Source: Formosa sp030427735 (lineage in GTDB: Bacteria; Bacteroidota; Bacteroidia; Flavobacteriales; Flavobacteriaceae). Taken from it: a stretch of 64,000 nt of DNA. The stretch covers positions 1,860,001-1,924,000 of the forward strand of contig NZ_CP195158.1 in the NCBI RefSeq assembly GCF_051200825.1, read 5' to 3'. Below are positions 9,545 to 17,841 of this stretch, in pieces (position 1 is the stretch's first letter; every line of letters begins with the position of its first letter). The notes beneath the pieces were generated by a model. That model was not told the DNA's origin and did no database searches. It saw only the letters and a list, made by a program, of their open reading frames with translations. The position numbers and the translations under genes were made by a program.

Positions 9545-10795
9545 ATGGAAAGAATAATAGCCACCTATATAATTGAAACACCTTACGATATAGAACAGGC
9601 TGCCGCTGTGTTGGCAGGCGAACAGTCTAGCGGTACTTTTGTTTCGGTTCCTGGCGAAACCAACGAATTAAAAACGCGCTTTGCAGCAAGAGTAGAACAT
9701 ATAGAGCCTTTAGAAACGTATAACTCCCCTAGCCTTCCGGGAGAAATCTTAAACGGTCAAACTTACAAACAGGCTAAAATAACGGTCTCTTGGTCTATTG
9801 AAAATTTTCAATACAACATACCAGGGTTAGTGTCTACTTTGCAAGGTAATTTGTACGAATTAAGACAATTTACAGGTTTAAAATTAGACGATTTTATTTT
9901 ACCAGATAGCTTTAAAGCCCATTTTAAGGGGCCGCGTTTTGGCATGTCTGGCACCAAAGCATTAGCAAATGTAGGACAAGAACGCCCTATGATAGGCACT
10001 ATTATTAAGCCAAGTGTAGGATTAACACCAGAGTATACAGCCAATCTTGTTAAAACCCTTGCAGAATCTGGAATCGATTTTATTAAAGACGACGAGCTTT
10101 TAATGTCGTCTGGTAATTCTCCTTTCAAAACACGAGTAACTCAAATTATGCGTGTTATCAATAATTTTGCTGATAAAACAGGAAAAAAAATCATGTACGC
10201 TTTTAATATTACAGGCGATATCGAAACCATGAAAACCAATTACGAAACCATAGTTAATGCTGGAGGTACCTGCGCGATGGTAAGTATTAATAGTGTAGGA
10301 TGGGCTGGTGTAAAACACATTTGTGATTTTGGAGCATTGTCTATACATGGTCACAGAAATGGTTGGGGCATGCTTAATCGTCATCCTTTATTGGGCATAA
10401 ATTTTCCTGCGTATAACAAAATATGGCGATTGGCTGGTGTAGACCAAATGCATGTAAATGGTATAAAAAATAAATTTTGGGAGTCGGATGATGCTGTGGT
10501 TAGATCTATTAAATCTTGTCACACGCCATTTTTGAATAACGAGGCAGTATTACCAGTTGTGTCTTCTGGTCAATGGGGCGGACAAGCTTTTGAGACCTAC
10601 CAACGGACAAAAACCACCAATTTGTTATACATGGCTGGTGGCGGTATAATGGCACATCCTTCGGGGCCATCTGGTGGTGTTCGCGCCATTACCCAAGCCT
10701 GGCAAGGTGCTGTAGCAGGGCAAACTTTAGAGGAAACCGCAAAAAGTAACAAAGAATTTAATGAATCGGTTTTAAAATTCGGAAATAAATCATAA
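9545..10795 (+). CDS. RuBisCO-like protein (form IV), candidate 3-oxo-isoapionate-4-phosphate enzyme
   Basis: This 416-residue RuBisCO large-subunit homologue is about 50-60 residues shorter than true RuBisCO. Active-site positions seen: GTIIKPSVGL (151-160, Lys155 as RuBisCO Lys175); IKDDELL with Lys181, Asp183 and Glu184 (the carbamylated Lys and Mg ligands); HGHR (268-271); HVNGIKNKFW (303-312, loop-6 region); and a Gly-rich AGGGIMAHPSG phosphate site (364-374). RuBisCO Lys177 is replaced by Ser157, so carboxylation is not expected. RLPs beside DUF1537 kinases are known as OiaX (decarboxylase) or OiaT (transcarboxylase/hydrolase) acting on 3-oxo-isoapionate 4-phosphate. Which of these applies, or whether the substrate differs, is not decided here. 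Its stop overlaps the kinase start by one base. Confidence 0.85.
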   Translation: MERIIATYIIETPYDIEQAAAVLAGEQSSGTFVSVPGETNELKTRFAARVEHIEPLETYNSPSLPGEILNGQTYKQAKITVSWSIENFQYNIPGLVSTLQGNLYELRQFTGLKLDDFILPDSFKAHFKGPRFGMSGTKALANVGQERPMIGTIIKPSVGLTPEYTANLVKTLAESGIDFIKDDELLMSSGNSPFKTRVTQIMRVINNFADKTGKKIMYAFNITGDIETMKTNYETIVNAGGTCAMVSINSVGWAGVKHICDFGALSIHGHRNGWGMLNRHPLLGINFPAYNKIWRLAGVDQMHVNGIKNKFWESDDAVVRSIKSCHTPFLNNEAVLPVVSSGQWGGQAFETYQRTKTTNLLYMAGGGIMAHPSGPSGGVRAITQAWQGAVAGQTLEETAKSNKEFNESVLKFGNKS

Positions 10796-12198
10796 TGGCA
10801 TTAAAGCACAATTTATTATTAGCGTTTTATGGCGACGATTTTACAGGATCTACAGATGCCTTGGAATTTTTAACCTTGGCAGGAGCAAAAACAATGTTGT
10901 TTTTAAAAGATCCAACTCCAGAGTTATTACAGCAATTTGAAAACTTAGATGCCATTGGTGTGGCTGGAATGACTAGAGCGACCACGCCTAGCGAAATGAA
11001 AGAAATTCTTTCGGAAAGTTTTCAGGTTTTAAAGGCATTGCAACCTAAACATGTTCACTACAAAGTATGTTCAACTTTCGATTCATCAAAAGAGATTGGT
11101 AATATTGGCACTGCTATAGAAACAGGATTATCGATTTTTAACAATGCATTTACGCCAATTTTAGTTGCAGCTCCTAATTTAGGGCGCTATTCGGCTTTTG
11201 GTAATTTATTTGCTAAAATGGGTATTGGCAGTACAGGCGAGATATTTCGGTTAGATAGACATCCGTCTATGCAAAATCATCCAATAACTCCTGCATACGA
11301 AAGTGATTTAATGAAGCATTTATCCCTTCAGACGGAAACAGAAATGGGATTGATAGATGTAACAGATTTAGAACAACCTCTTTCCTTTATCGAAAAGAAG
11401 ATAGCCCACTTAATTGCTTCAGGGAAACAGATCATTTTTTTTGATGCGATGTACGAATATCAAATGAAAATTATCGGGCAAGTTTTAGAGGGGTTAACAC
11501 CTAAAAATCTCCCGTTATTTTCCGTGGGTTCTTCAGGTATAGAAAAATCGTTAGGCGATTTTTGGAAAACGCAACACCTTATACAAAATGCAAATCTGAA
11601 TGAAGCACAGCTAGAACCATGTGCGCCTTTATTGGTGCTTTCAGGAAGTGTTTCTCCTATAACTGCCGCCCAAATAAATTGGGCTGTAGAAAATGGCTTT
11701 AAAGAAATAGCTATATCTCCGGAACTTTTGAATGATTCACCAGAAGCGCAAGATGTAATACAAAATTGCCAAGCGCAACTTGTGAGCTATTTAAAACAAG
11801 GAACTAGCGTTATTATGCATACGGCTAAAGGGCCTAACGACCCAAGAGTTAAGCAATCTAAAGCTTATTTTAGATCGCAAGGTTTAGACGAAATGGCTAT
11901 TCGTTCGCAAACAGCTGTCGTTTTTGGTGGTATTTTAGGGCAAATCGCAAAAGCCGCCTTACTCGAAATACCCATTAAACGTTTGGTTATTGCTGGCGGA
12001 GACACGTCTAGCTATGTCGCCAGAGCATTAGATATTGTTGCTGTGCAAATGATAGCTTCAGTCTATACTGGTGCACCAATATGTAAAGCGTATGCGCCTA
12101 ACTCACCTGTGCATCATATTGAAGTCAATTTAAAAGGTGGACAAGTTGGAGACCAATTTTATTTTAAGGCGATAGAACAAGGACAAAAAATTTCATAA
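10795..12198 (+). CDS. DUF1537 four-carbon acid-sugar kinase family, candidate 3-oxo-isoapionate kinase
   Basis: This 467-residue kinase has the two-domain DUF1537 fold. N-terminal sugar-binding motifs are AFYGDDFTGSTDALEF (10-25), HYKVCSTFDSS and GRYSAFGNLFAKMG. C-terminal nucleotide-binding motifs are MHTAKGPNDPRVKQS, VIAGGDTSSYVA and TGAPICKAY. The family phosphorylates acid sugars such as threonate, erythronate and 3-oxo-isoapionate. The TAATG overlap with the upstream RuBisCO-like gene indicates coupled translation and a shared pathway. RLP pairing favours an OiaK-type role, making the 4-phosphate the RLP then splits. That last step is inference from family context; the family call is strong. 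Confidence 0.88.
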   Translation: MALKHNLLLAFYGDDFTGSTDALEFLTLAGAKTMLFLKDPTPELLQQFENLDAIGVAGMTRATTPSEMKEILSESFQVLKALQPKHVHYKVCSTFDSSKEIGNIGTAIETGLSIFNNAFTPILVAAPNLGRYSAFGNLFAKMGIGSTGEIFRLDRHPSMQNHPITPAYESDLMKHLSLQTETEMGLIDVTDLEQPLSFIEKKIAHLIASGKQIIFFDAMYEYQMKIIGQVLEGLTPKNLPLFSVGSSGIEKSLGDFWKTQHLIQNANLNEAQLEPCAPLLVLSGSVSPITAAQINWAVENGFKEIAISPELLNDSPEAQDVIQNCQAQLVSYLKQGTSVIMHTAKGPNDPRVKQSKAYFRSQGLDEMAIRSQTAVVFGGILGQIAKAALLEIPIKRLVIAGGDTSSYVARALDIVAVQMIASVYTGAPICKAYAPNSPVHHIEVNLKGGQVGDQFYFKAIEQGQKIS

Positions 12199-12216
12199 AA
12201 ACAAAAATATCAAACC

Positions 12217-12879
12217 ATGTCAAAAACACTTACTTTTATACATACATCGGCTACTTTGGTTCCTGTGTTTCAAGAGTTAACTAACAAGTATTTAAAAGAT
12301 AAAGATTTAAAAATATTTAATATAGTAGATGATAGTTTAATAAAAAACACCATAGAACGTGGCGCGGTTACTCCCGATACTTCTAGGCGTGTTGTAAATT
12401 ACGTTGGTTCGGCAGAAGCTGCAGGTTCAGATTTTATTATGGTTACCTGTTCTTCTATTGGTGCGGCAGTCGAATCTTCTATACCGCTAACCAGTGTTCC
12501 AGTGCTTCGTGTAGACCAACCTATGGCCGATTTAGCCGTTCAAACTGGAAATAAAATTGGGGTTATAGCAACCCTGCCAACCACTTTAGAGCCAACGAGC
12601 GACCTTGTAAAACGAAGAGCGCTTATTGCAAATAAACAAGTAGAGATAACTTCTGTTTTATGCGAAGGCGCTTTCGATGCTTTAATGAGCGGCAATGCAG
12701 AAACCCACGATACGATGGTGGCAAAAGCCCTTGTAGAATTAGCAAATACAGTTGATGTTATTGTTTTAGCTCAAGCCTCTATGGCGCGTGTTGTTAGTCA
12801 ATTAAAAGAAGAAGATAAAAAAGTGCCTATCCTTGCAAGTCCGGAAATTGCTATGGAATATTTAGCTTCTATCTTATAA
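12217..12879 (+). CDS. Asp/Glu racemase-fold protein lacking the second catalytic cysteine
   Basis: This 220-residue protein has the Asp/Glu/hydantoin racemase fold. The first catalytic Cys is at position 78 (VTCSSIGAA). GNKIGVIATLPTTLEPT (111-127) is the domain-2 start typical of the family. Where the second Cys should lie, the sequence reads VLAQASMARV (183-192). A two-base proton-swap racemase is therefore unlikely; an isomerase, decarboxylase or hydrolase using one Cys is more plausible. It lies 18 bases after the kinase and 4 bases before the transporter, so it belongs to the operon. It may process the RLP substrate or product, but no function is assigned. Confidence 0.8.
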   Translation: MSKTLTFIHTSATLVPVFQELTNKYLKDKDLKIFNIVDDSLIKNTIERGAVTPDTSRRVVNYVGSAEAAGSDFIMVTCSSIGAAVESSIPLTSVPVLRVDQPMADLAVQTGNKIGVIATLPTTLEPTSDLVKRRALIANKQVEITSVLCEGAFDALMSGNAETHDTMVAKALVELANTVDVIVLAQASMARVVSQLKEEDKKVPILASPEIAMEYLASIL

Positions 12880-12883
12880 TGCC

Positions 12884-14167
12884 ATGCAGCAATTAAAAGC
12901 TTTCGGTTTTAAAATTGGTTTAGCGCTTATTGCTTTATTACTTGTTTTATGGGGTTTGGGTTTTTCTTATTTACTAGCTCCGTTAGCACTTTGCTCGGCC
13001 TTGTTTTTGGCTTTTGGTATAGCTGCAATTCCGCAACTTAAAAATTATCAATACACAGCTTGGATTCTGGTAGCTATAGTTAGTGGCTTGCTCTACCCTA
13101 ATGCATTTTTAAAATGGGGTACTATAGATTTGCGCAATAAATGGCTCATTCTAGTGGTTGTACAAATTGTTATGTTTGGTATGGGTACACAAATGAGTAT
13201 TAAGGATTTTTTAGGGATTAAAACCATGGGTAAAGGTGTGTTGGTAGGAATTCTATGTCAGTTTTCTATCATGCCCATTGCAGGATACCTTCTAACACGG
13301 GTTTTTAATTTTGAACCTGAAATCGCAGCAGGTGTAATATTAATAGGTTCTTGTTCTAGCGGATTAGCCTCGAACGTTATGGTGTATTTAGCGAAAGCAA
13401 ATTTAACATTGTCCATAACACTTACTGCTGTTGCCACATTATGCGCACCATTAATGACGCCTTTAATGATGAAACTGTTAGCTGGCACTTATATAGAAAT
13501 CGATTTTGTAACCATGTGTATTCAGATTATTAAAATTGTAATCGTTCCTATTGGTGCTGCGCTACTGTTTGATGCTTATAGCCAAGGATCAACAACATTT
13601 AAATCGCTTGTGAATAAGATATTTATTGTAGCGTTACTATGGCTAACTGTAATGATTTTAGGTGTCTGGCAGTATTTAGCTCAATCTTCTTCGGAAAACG
13701 TTATGGTTGTTTTTGAATTGTTAAACTTTATGTTTGGAGCCATAGTTGTGGGAGTTGTTTATTCTTATGTAATAAAGTGGAAGCCTTCAATTTCCAAACT
13801 CATGCCATTGTTATCTATGGCGGGTATTGTTTATTTTACAACCGTTACTACTGCAGCTAGTCGAGATAATATATTGTCTATCGGTATTGTGATGTTGCTT
13901 GTTTCTATGCTTCACAATGCTTTAGGTTACACTATGGGATATTGGTTAAGTCGGCTACTTGGCTTAGATAAAAATTCATGTAGAACGGTAGCACTGGAAG
14001 TTGGTTTGCAAAACGGCGGAATGGCATCTGGTTTAGCAGGCGCCATGGGAAAATTAGCGACAGTTGGTTTAGCTTCAGCTATTTTTAGTCCCTGGATGAA
14101 TATTTCAGGATCTATTCTTGCGAACTATTGGAAAAAGCATAATGTTGTTTCTAACACGCGTGATTAA
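12884..14167 (+). CDS. BASS-family (bile acid:Na+ symporter-like) carboxylate transporter
   Basis: This 427-residue membrane protein has about ten to twelve transmembrane helices. Family motifs are the crossover segments GSCSSGLASNVMVYLAKAN (about 155-173) and CRTVALEVGLQNGGMASGL (about 365-383). These match the paired unwound helices of the bile-acid:sodium symporter superfamily, which import carboxylates with Na+. As last gene of the RLP-kinase operon it is the natural inner-membrane entry for the acid sugar (apionate-like or another carboxylate), after SusCD brings glycan across the outer membrane. Substrate is inferred from context. Its stop overlaps the convergent symporter gene by 4 bases. 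Confidence 0.85.
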   Translation: MQQLKAFGFKIGLALIALLLVLWGLGFSYLLAPLALCSALFLAFGIAAIPQLKNYQYTAWILVAIVSGLLYPNAFLKWGTIDLRNKWLILVVVQIVMFGMGTQMSIKDFLGIKTMGKGVLVGILCQFSIMPIAGYLLTRVFNFEPEIAAGVILIGSCSSGLASNVMVYLAKANLTLSITLTAVATLCAPLMTPLMMKLLAGTYIEIDFVTMCIQIIKIVIVPIGAALLFDAYSQGSTTFKSLVNKIFIVALLWLTVMILGVWQYLAQSSSENVMVVFELLNFMFGAIVVGVVYSYVIKWKPSISKLMPLLSMAGIVYFTTVTTAASRDNILSIGIVMLLVSMLHNALGYTMGYWLSRLLGLDKNSCRTVALEVGLQNGGMASGLAGAMGKLATVGLASAIFSPWMNISGSILANYWKKHNVVSNTRD

Positions 14168-15465
14168 GCCTCGTAATTATCGTCCCAATCTTTCACTTTA
14201 GGTTCTCCTAATTTGCCTACAGATTTAGCAACCATCATAGACACTGCCGCATCTCCTGTTACATTTACAGTGGTTCTACACATATCTAACGGGCGATCGA
14301 CAGCAAAAATTAATGCTAAACCAGCTTCTGGAATTCCTGCTTGAGCCAAAACGATAACCAGCATTACCATACCAGCACCAGGTACAGCGGCGCTCCCAAT
14401 AGATGCCAATGTAGCGGTTGCAATAATGCCTAATTGGGCACTTAAACTTAAATCCATACCAAAAGCTTGTGCTATAAATACTGCTGCAACAGCTTGATAT
14501 AAACTGGTGCCATCCATATTGATGGTTGCTCCAATAGGCAATACAAAACTCGTTACTTCTTCCTCTACTCCTAAATGCTCTTCTACACGTTCCATAGTAA
14601 CAGGTAGAGTCGCGGCACTACTACTGGTTGAAAAAGCTAATAGTTGTGCTGGAGAAATACCATTTAAAAAGAATTTTGGAGATTTTTTAGTAAAAACTGA
14701 AACTAATAAAACGTATACAGCCATCATAAGTGCTAAACCTAAAAGCACACACAAGGCATACCACGCCAACGCTTTAAATAAATCGGCGCTTGGAGCTTCA
14801 ACAATTAATGCTGCTAATAAAGCAAAAACACCGTAAGGTGCGGCTAGCATTATAATATCGATAAGTTTTAAAATGACTTCGTTAAAACCGTCAAAAAAAG
14901 CTTTAACTGGTTTTGCTTGTTCTTCAGGGATCAAAATAAGTCCTATTCCAAAAAATATAGCAAAGAAAATGACTTGTAGCATATTACCATTATCACTTGC
15001 AGCTTTAAAAATATTACTTGGCACCAAATCTTCTAAAGCTTGCAGCGGTCCAGCTTGCTTTTGTTTTTCGGCAGCTGCTATTTTAGAATCGGCATCACCT
15101 CTATAACTTTCCACCAGCTCTTGTCTTGTATCTGCTGATATGGATTTCCCTGGCTTAATAATATTCACGACAGCCAAACCAATAGTAACCGCGATTATTG
15201 TAGTTATAATATAAGTACCTATAGTTCTACCGCCCATTTTAGAAAGTTTGGAAATATCTTTTAAATCTGAAACTCCTTTTATTAGTGATCCTAAAATTAG
15301 AGGTACAGCAATTAACTTTAAGGCGTTAATAAAAATATTGCCAAAAGGCTTAATCCAATTGCTAACAAATTTAGATCCCCAATCGAATTGCACCATGATG
15401 AGCGCAAACACTACACCTAAACCCATTCCTAATAAAATTTGCCAATGTAGTGCTAGTTTCTTCAT
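14164..15465 (-). CDS. Dicarboxylate/amino acid:cation symporter (DAACS family)
   Basis: This 433-residue glutamate/C4-dicarboxylate symporter has eight predicted membrane helices and two re-entrant loops. Diagnostic motifs are AFSTSSSAATLPVTMERVE (Ser-rich hairpin loop, about 278-296) and GATINMDGTSLYQAVAAVF (about 314-332, the NMDGT cation/substrate motif). RPLDMCRTTVNVTGD near 393 is the substrate-binding helix. GltP, DctA and neutral amino-acid carriers share these motifs, so the substrate is not fixed. It stands alone on the minus strand and converges with the BASS transporter. It is probably not part of the pectin locus, although two acid transporters end to end is notable. Confidence 0.93.
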   Translation of the reverse strand: MKKLALHWQILLGMGLGVVFALIMVQFDWGSKFVSNWIKPFGNIFINALKLIAVPLILGSLIKGVSDLKDISKLSKMGGRTIGTYIITTIIAVTIGLAVVNIIKPGKSISADTRQELVESYRGDADSKIAAAEKQKQAGPLQALEDLVPSNIFKAASDNGNMLQVIFFAIFFGIGLILIPEEQAKPVKAFFDGFNEVILKLIDIIMLAAPYGVFALLAALIVEAPSADLFKALAWYALCVLLGLALMMAVYVLLVSVFTKKSPKFFLNGISPAQLLAFSTSSSAATLPVTMERVEEHLGVEEEVTSFVLPIGATINMDGTSLYQAVAAVFIAQAFGMDLSLSAQLGIIATATLASIGSAAVPGAGMVMLVIVLAQAGIPEAGLALIFAVDRPLDMCRTTVNVTGDAAVSMMVAKSVGKLGEPKVKDWDDNYEA

Positions 15466-15567
15466 AAATAATGCTTTGTTTTTGCTTAAATTAATATTTT
15501 ATCTTATTGAATATCATGTGTGTCGTGAACTTAAATAATATAACAACGACAACTATTGGTGTTGATT

Positions 15568-16629
15568 CTATTGATAGGTTTTATCTAATAAAAAATAATC
15601 GGCTAGCACCAGTGCAGCCATAGCCTCTACTATAGGCACAGCTCTTGGCACAACACACGGATCGTGTCTTCCTTTACCTTGCATTTCTACAATATTCCCA
15701 GATTTATCTATGGTATCTTGTGTTTGCATAATGGTTGCCACAGGTTTAAAAGCTACTTTAAAATAAATATCCATGCCGTTACTGATGCCGCCTTGAATTC
15801 CCCCAGAAAGGTTAGTTTTGGTGGTACCGTCTGTATTGTATAAATCGTTATGCTCGCTTCCTTTCATTTTAGCACCCTCAAAACCGCTGCCATATTCAAA
15901 ACCTTTTACGGCATTAATTGAAAGCATGGCTTTACCTAGTTCGGCATGAAGTTTATCGAATACAGGTTCTCCTAACCCAATCGGTACATTTTTAATGACA
16001 CAAGTTACAGTGCCACCAATAGTATCTCCTGCTTTACGAATATCTTTAATTTTAGAAATCATGCGTTCTGCAGCAGAAGAATCTGGACACCTAACAACAT
16101 TATCTTCTATGCTGTTTAAATCGACCTCTTGATACGGTTTATCCATAAAAATATCACCAACAGACGAAGTGTATGCATGTATTTTAATGTCTTTTAAGTA
16201 CTGTTTGGCTATAGCTCCCGCCACTACTCTACAAGCAGTTTCTCTGGCAGAACTTCGTCCGCCACCTCTATAATCGCGGATACCGTATTTTTTTTCGTAA
16301 ACATAATCGGCATGCGAAGGACGGAAAGAATCTTTAATATGAGAATAATCGTGTGATTTCTGATTGGAGTTTTCGATAATAAATCCAATAGAAGTTCCTG
16401 TAGTTTTTCCTTCAAAAATTCCTGATAAAAACTTTACTTCATCGGGTTCCTTACGTTGGGTTACAATAGCAGATTGCCCAGGTTTTCTGCGATTCATTTC
16501 ATGTTGTATCGCATCAAAATCTATACTAATACCTGCAGGACAACCATCTATAACACCGCCTAACGCAGGCCCGTGTGATTCTCCAAAAGTGGAAAGTTTA
16601 AAAATTTTTCCGAAGGAATTTCCCGCCAT
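15568..16629 (-). CDS. aroC: Chorismate synthase
   Basis: This 353-residue enzyme converts 5-enolpyruvylshikimate 3-phosphate to chorismate, the last shikimate-pathway step, using reduced FMN. Signatures are the N-terminal GNSFGKIFKLSTFGESHG, the central RGGGRSSARETACRVVAGA (about 118-136) and the C-terminal RHDPCVVPRAVPIVEAMAA (about 320-338). Length is normal for the family. It is monocistronic as far as can be seen, divergent from the LpxH-like gene across a 198-base AT-rich spacer. Another shikimate gene, aroQ, is at 56760, so the pathway is scattered. Confidence 0.97.
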   Translation of the reverse strand: MAGNSFGKIFKLSTFGESHGPALGGVIDGCPAGISIDFDAIQHEMNRRKPGQSAIVTQRKEPDEVKFLSGIFEGKTTGTSIGFIIENSNQKSHDYSHIKDSFRPSHADYVYEKKYGIRDYRGGGRSSARETACRVVAGAIAKQYLKDIKIHAYTSSVGDIFMDKPYQEVDLNSIEDNVVRCPDSSAAERMISKIKDIRKAGDTIGGTVTCVIKNVPIGLGEPVFDKLHAELGKAMLSINAVKGFEYGSGFEGAKMKGSEHNDLYNTDGTTKTNLSGGIQGGISNGMDIYFKVAFKPVATIMQTQDTIDKSGNIVEMQGKGRHDPCVVPRAVPIVEAMAALVLADYFLLDKTYQ

Positions 16630-16827
16630 AACAAATTATATTTTTTGCTAATTTAAATGTATTATTACAAAAAATAAAATAGAAATTACCCTAACAGCAA
16701 TATTAAATATATAAACACATAACATAAATTTTACAATATGCTATATTTTAATTAATTAGCATTTTAAGTTTAGGTAACATCTGTTTCTGTTATTTGCAAT
16801 ATTACAAACAGATTAAACCGTCTTTTT

Positions 16828-17682
16828 TTGAAAATTAAACGAAAACTAGATATTGCTGTAATTTCAGACGTCCATTTAGGGACTTTTGGTTGTCATGCCA
16901 AAGAATTGTATTCGTATTTAAACAGTATCAGTCCTAAAAAACTTATTCTAAACGGCGATATTATAGATATTTGGCAGTTTAATAAACGGTACTTTCCTAA
17001 ATCGCACATGCAGGTCATAAAAAAAATAATGGATATGGCGGCAGATGGTGTAGAAGTGATTTACATAACAGGAAATCACGACGAAATGCTTAGGCGGTTT
17101 TGCGATTCTAGCATAGGAAATTTTTCTATTGTTAATAAATATACAACCGAGTTAGATGGTAAAAATGCTTGGTTCTTTCATGGCGATATTTTTGATGTTT
17201 CCATTCAAAATGCGAAATGGTTGGCCAAACTTGGTGGTTATGGCTACGATGGATTAATTTTAATAAATCGTTTTGTTAACTGGTGTTTAACCCGCATGGG
17301 GCAAGAAAAATATTCAATTTCTAAACGTATTAAAAATGGTGTAAAAGGTGCTGTGAAATACATTAGCGATTTTGAAAACGTGGCATCGGATTTGGCGATT
17401 GAGCAGGGTTACGATTATGTGGTTTGCGGACACATACATCAACCTAAAATGCTTATTAAAGAAAATAAATTAGGTAAAACCATGTATTTAAATTCTGGCG
17501 ATTGGGTTGAAAACTTTACAGCATTGGAGTATCAGTTTAAACGCTGGAAAATTTACAATTTTAATTACGACAAACTTTCTCCGTTTTTTGTTGACGAAGA
17601 TTTGAAAGACATGGATATGCAAGATTTAATTGCAGCCATAACTATAGTCGATAAAAAATCGAAAAAGAAAAAACAGAAGTAA
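16828..17682 (+). CDS. LpxH-like metallophosphoesterase (UDP-2,3-diacylglucosamine diphosphatase family)
   Basis: This is a 284-residue calcineurin-fold phosphoesterase. All five metal-site blocks are present: SDVHLGTF (13-20), NGDIID (about 41-46), GNHDEM (about 80-85), HGDIFD, and CGHIHQP (about 206-212). LpxH removes UMP from UDP-2,3-diacylglucosamine in lipid A synthesis at the inner-membrane face. Flavobacterial proteins of this length are usually given that role; a related phosphatase is possible. No in-frame ATG precedes the DVH block and the next Met is far inside the domain. The start must therefore be TTG at 16828 (or a still rarer codon upstream). Confidence 0.82.
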   Translation: MKIKRKLDIAVISDVHLGTFGCHAKELYSYLNSISPKKLILNGDIIDIWQFNKRYFPKSHMQVIKKIMDMAADGVEVIYITGNHDEMLRRFCDSSIGNFSIVNKYTTELDGKNAWFFHGDIFDVSIQNAKWLAKLGGYGYDGLILINRFVNWCLTRMGQEKYSISKRIKNGVKGAVKYISDFENVASDLAIEQGYDYVVCGHIHQPKMLIKENKLGKTMYLNSGDWVENFTALEYQFKRWKIYNFNYDKLSPFFVDEDLKDMDMQDLIAAITIVDKKSKKKKQK

Positions 17683-17683
17683 C

Positions 17684-17821
17684 CAACGGTTTTGTTTATG
17701 AAAAGTTGCGAATTTGTCGACGAGGATTTTCCGTAGGAAAATCAGAAGTTGGTAAATTTGCAACTACATTCCGTTTTTGTTAAAAATAGCAATTTTTTAT
17801 AAACGTTGTTGTACAACGGTT
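17684..17821. repeat. Structured 138-bp intergenic repeat-like element bounded by CAACGGTT
   Basis: The spacer after the LpxH-like gene is bounded by direct copies of CAACGGTT (17684-17691 and 17814-17821). Inside are a 12-bp near-perfect inverted repeat (17704-17715 with 17754-17765) and, nested in it, a perfect 8-bp stem with a 3-base loop (17725-17743). The palindrome GTTGTACAAC lies at 17808-17817 and recurs on the other side of the next gene at 18349-18358. This looks like a cassette-boundary or REP-like element; recognition is from structure only. Confidence 0.55.
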
Positions 17822-17841
17822 ATTTATTAGTTCTTTAATAA

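Noticed and set aside
9808..10384. Open frames on the minus strand inside the RuBisCO-like gene
   Set aside because: They are antisense to a gene with intact catalytic motifs and have no family signatures or plausible starts.
13258..13488. 76-codon minus-strand frame inside the BASS transporter gene
   Set aside because: Antisense shadow of membrane helices with no support.
17684..17821. Integron attC site
   Set aside because: No convincing RYYYAAC...GTTRRRY core pair; reported instead as a structured repeat with uncertain nature.
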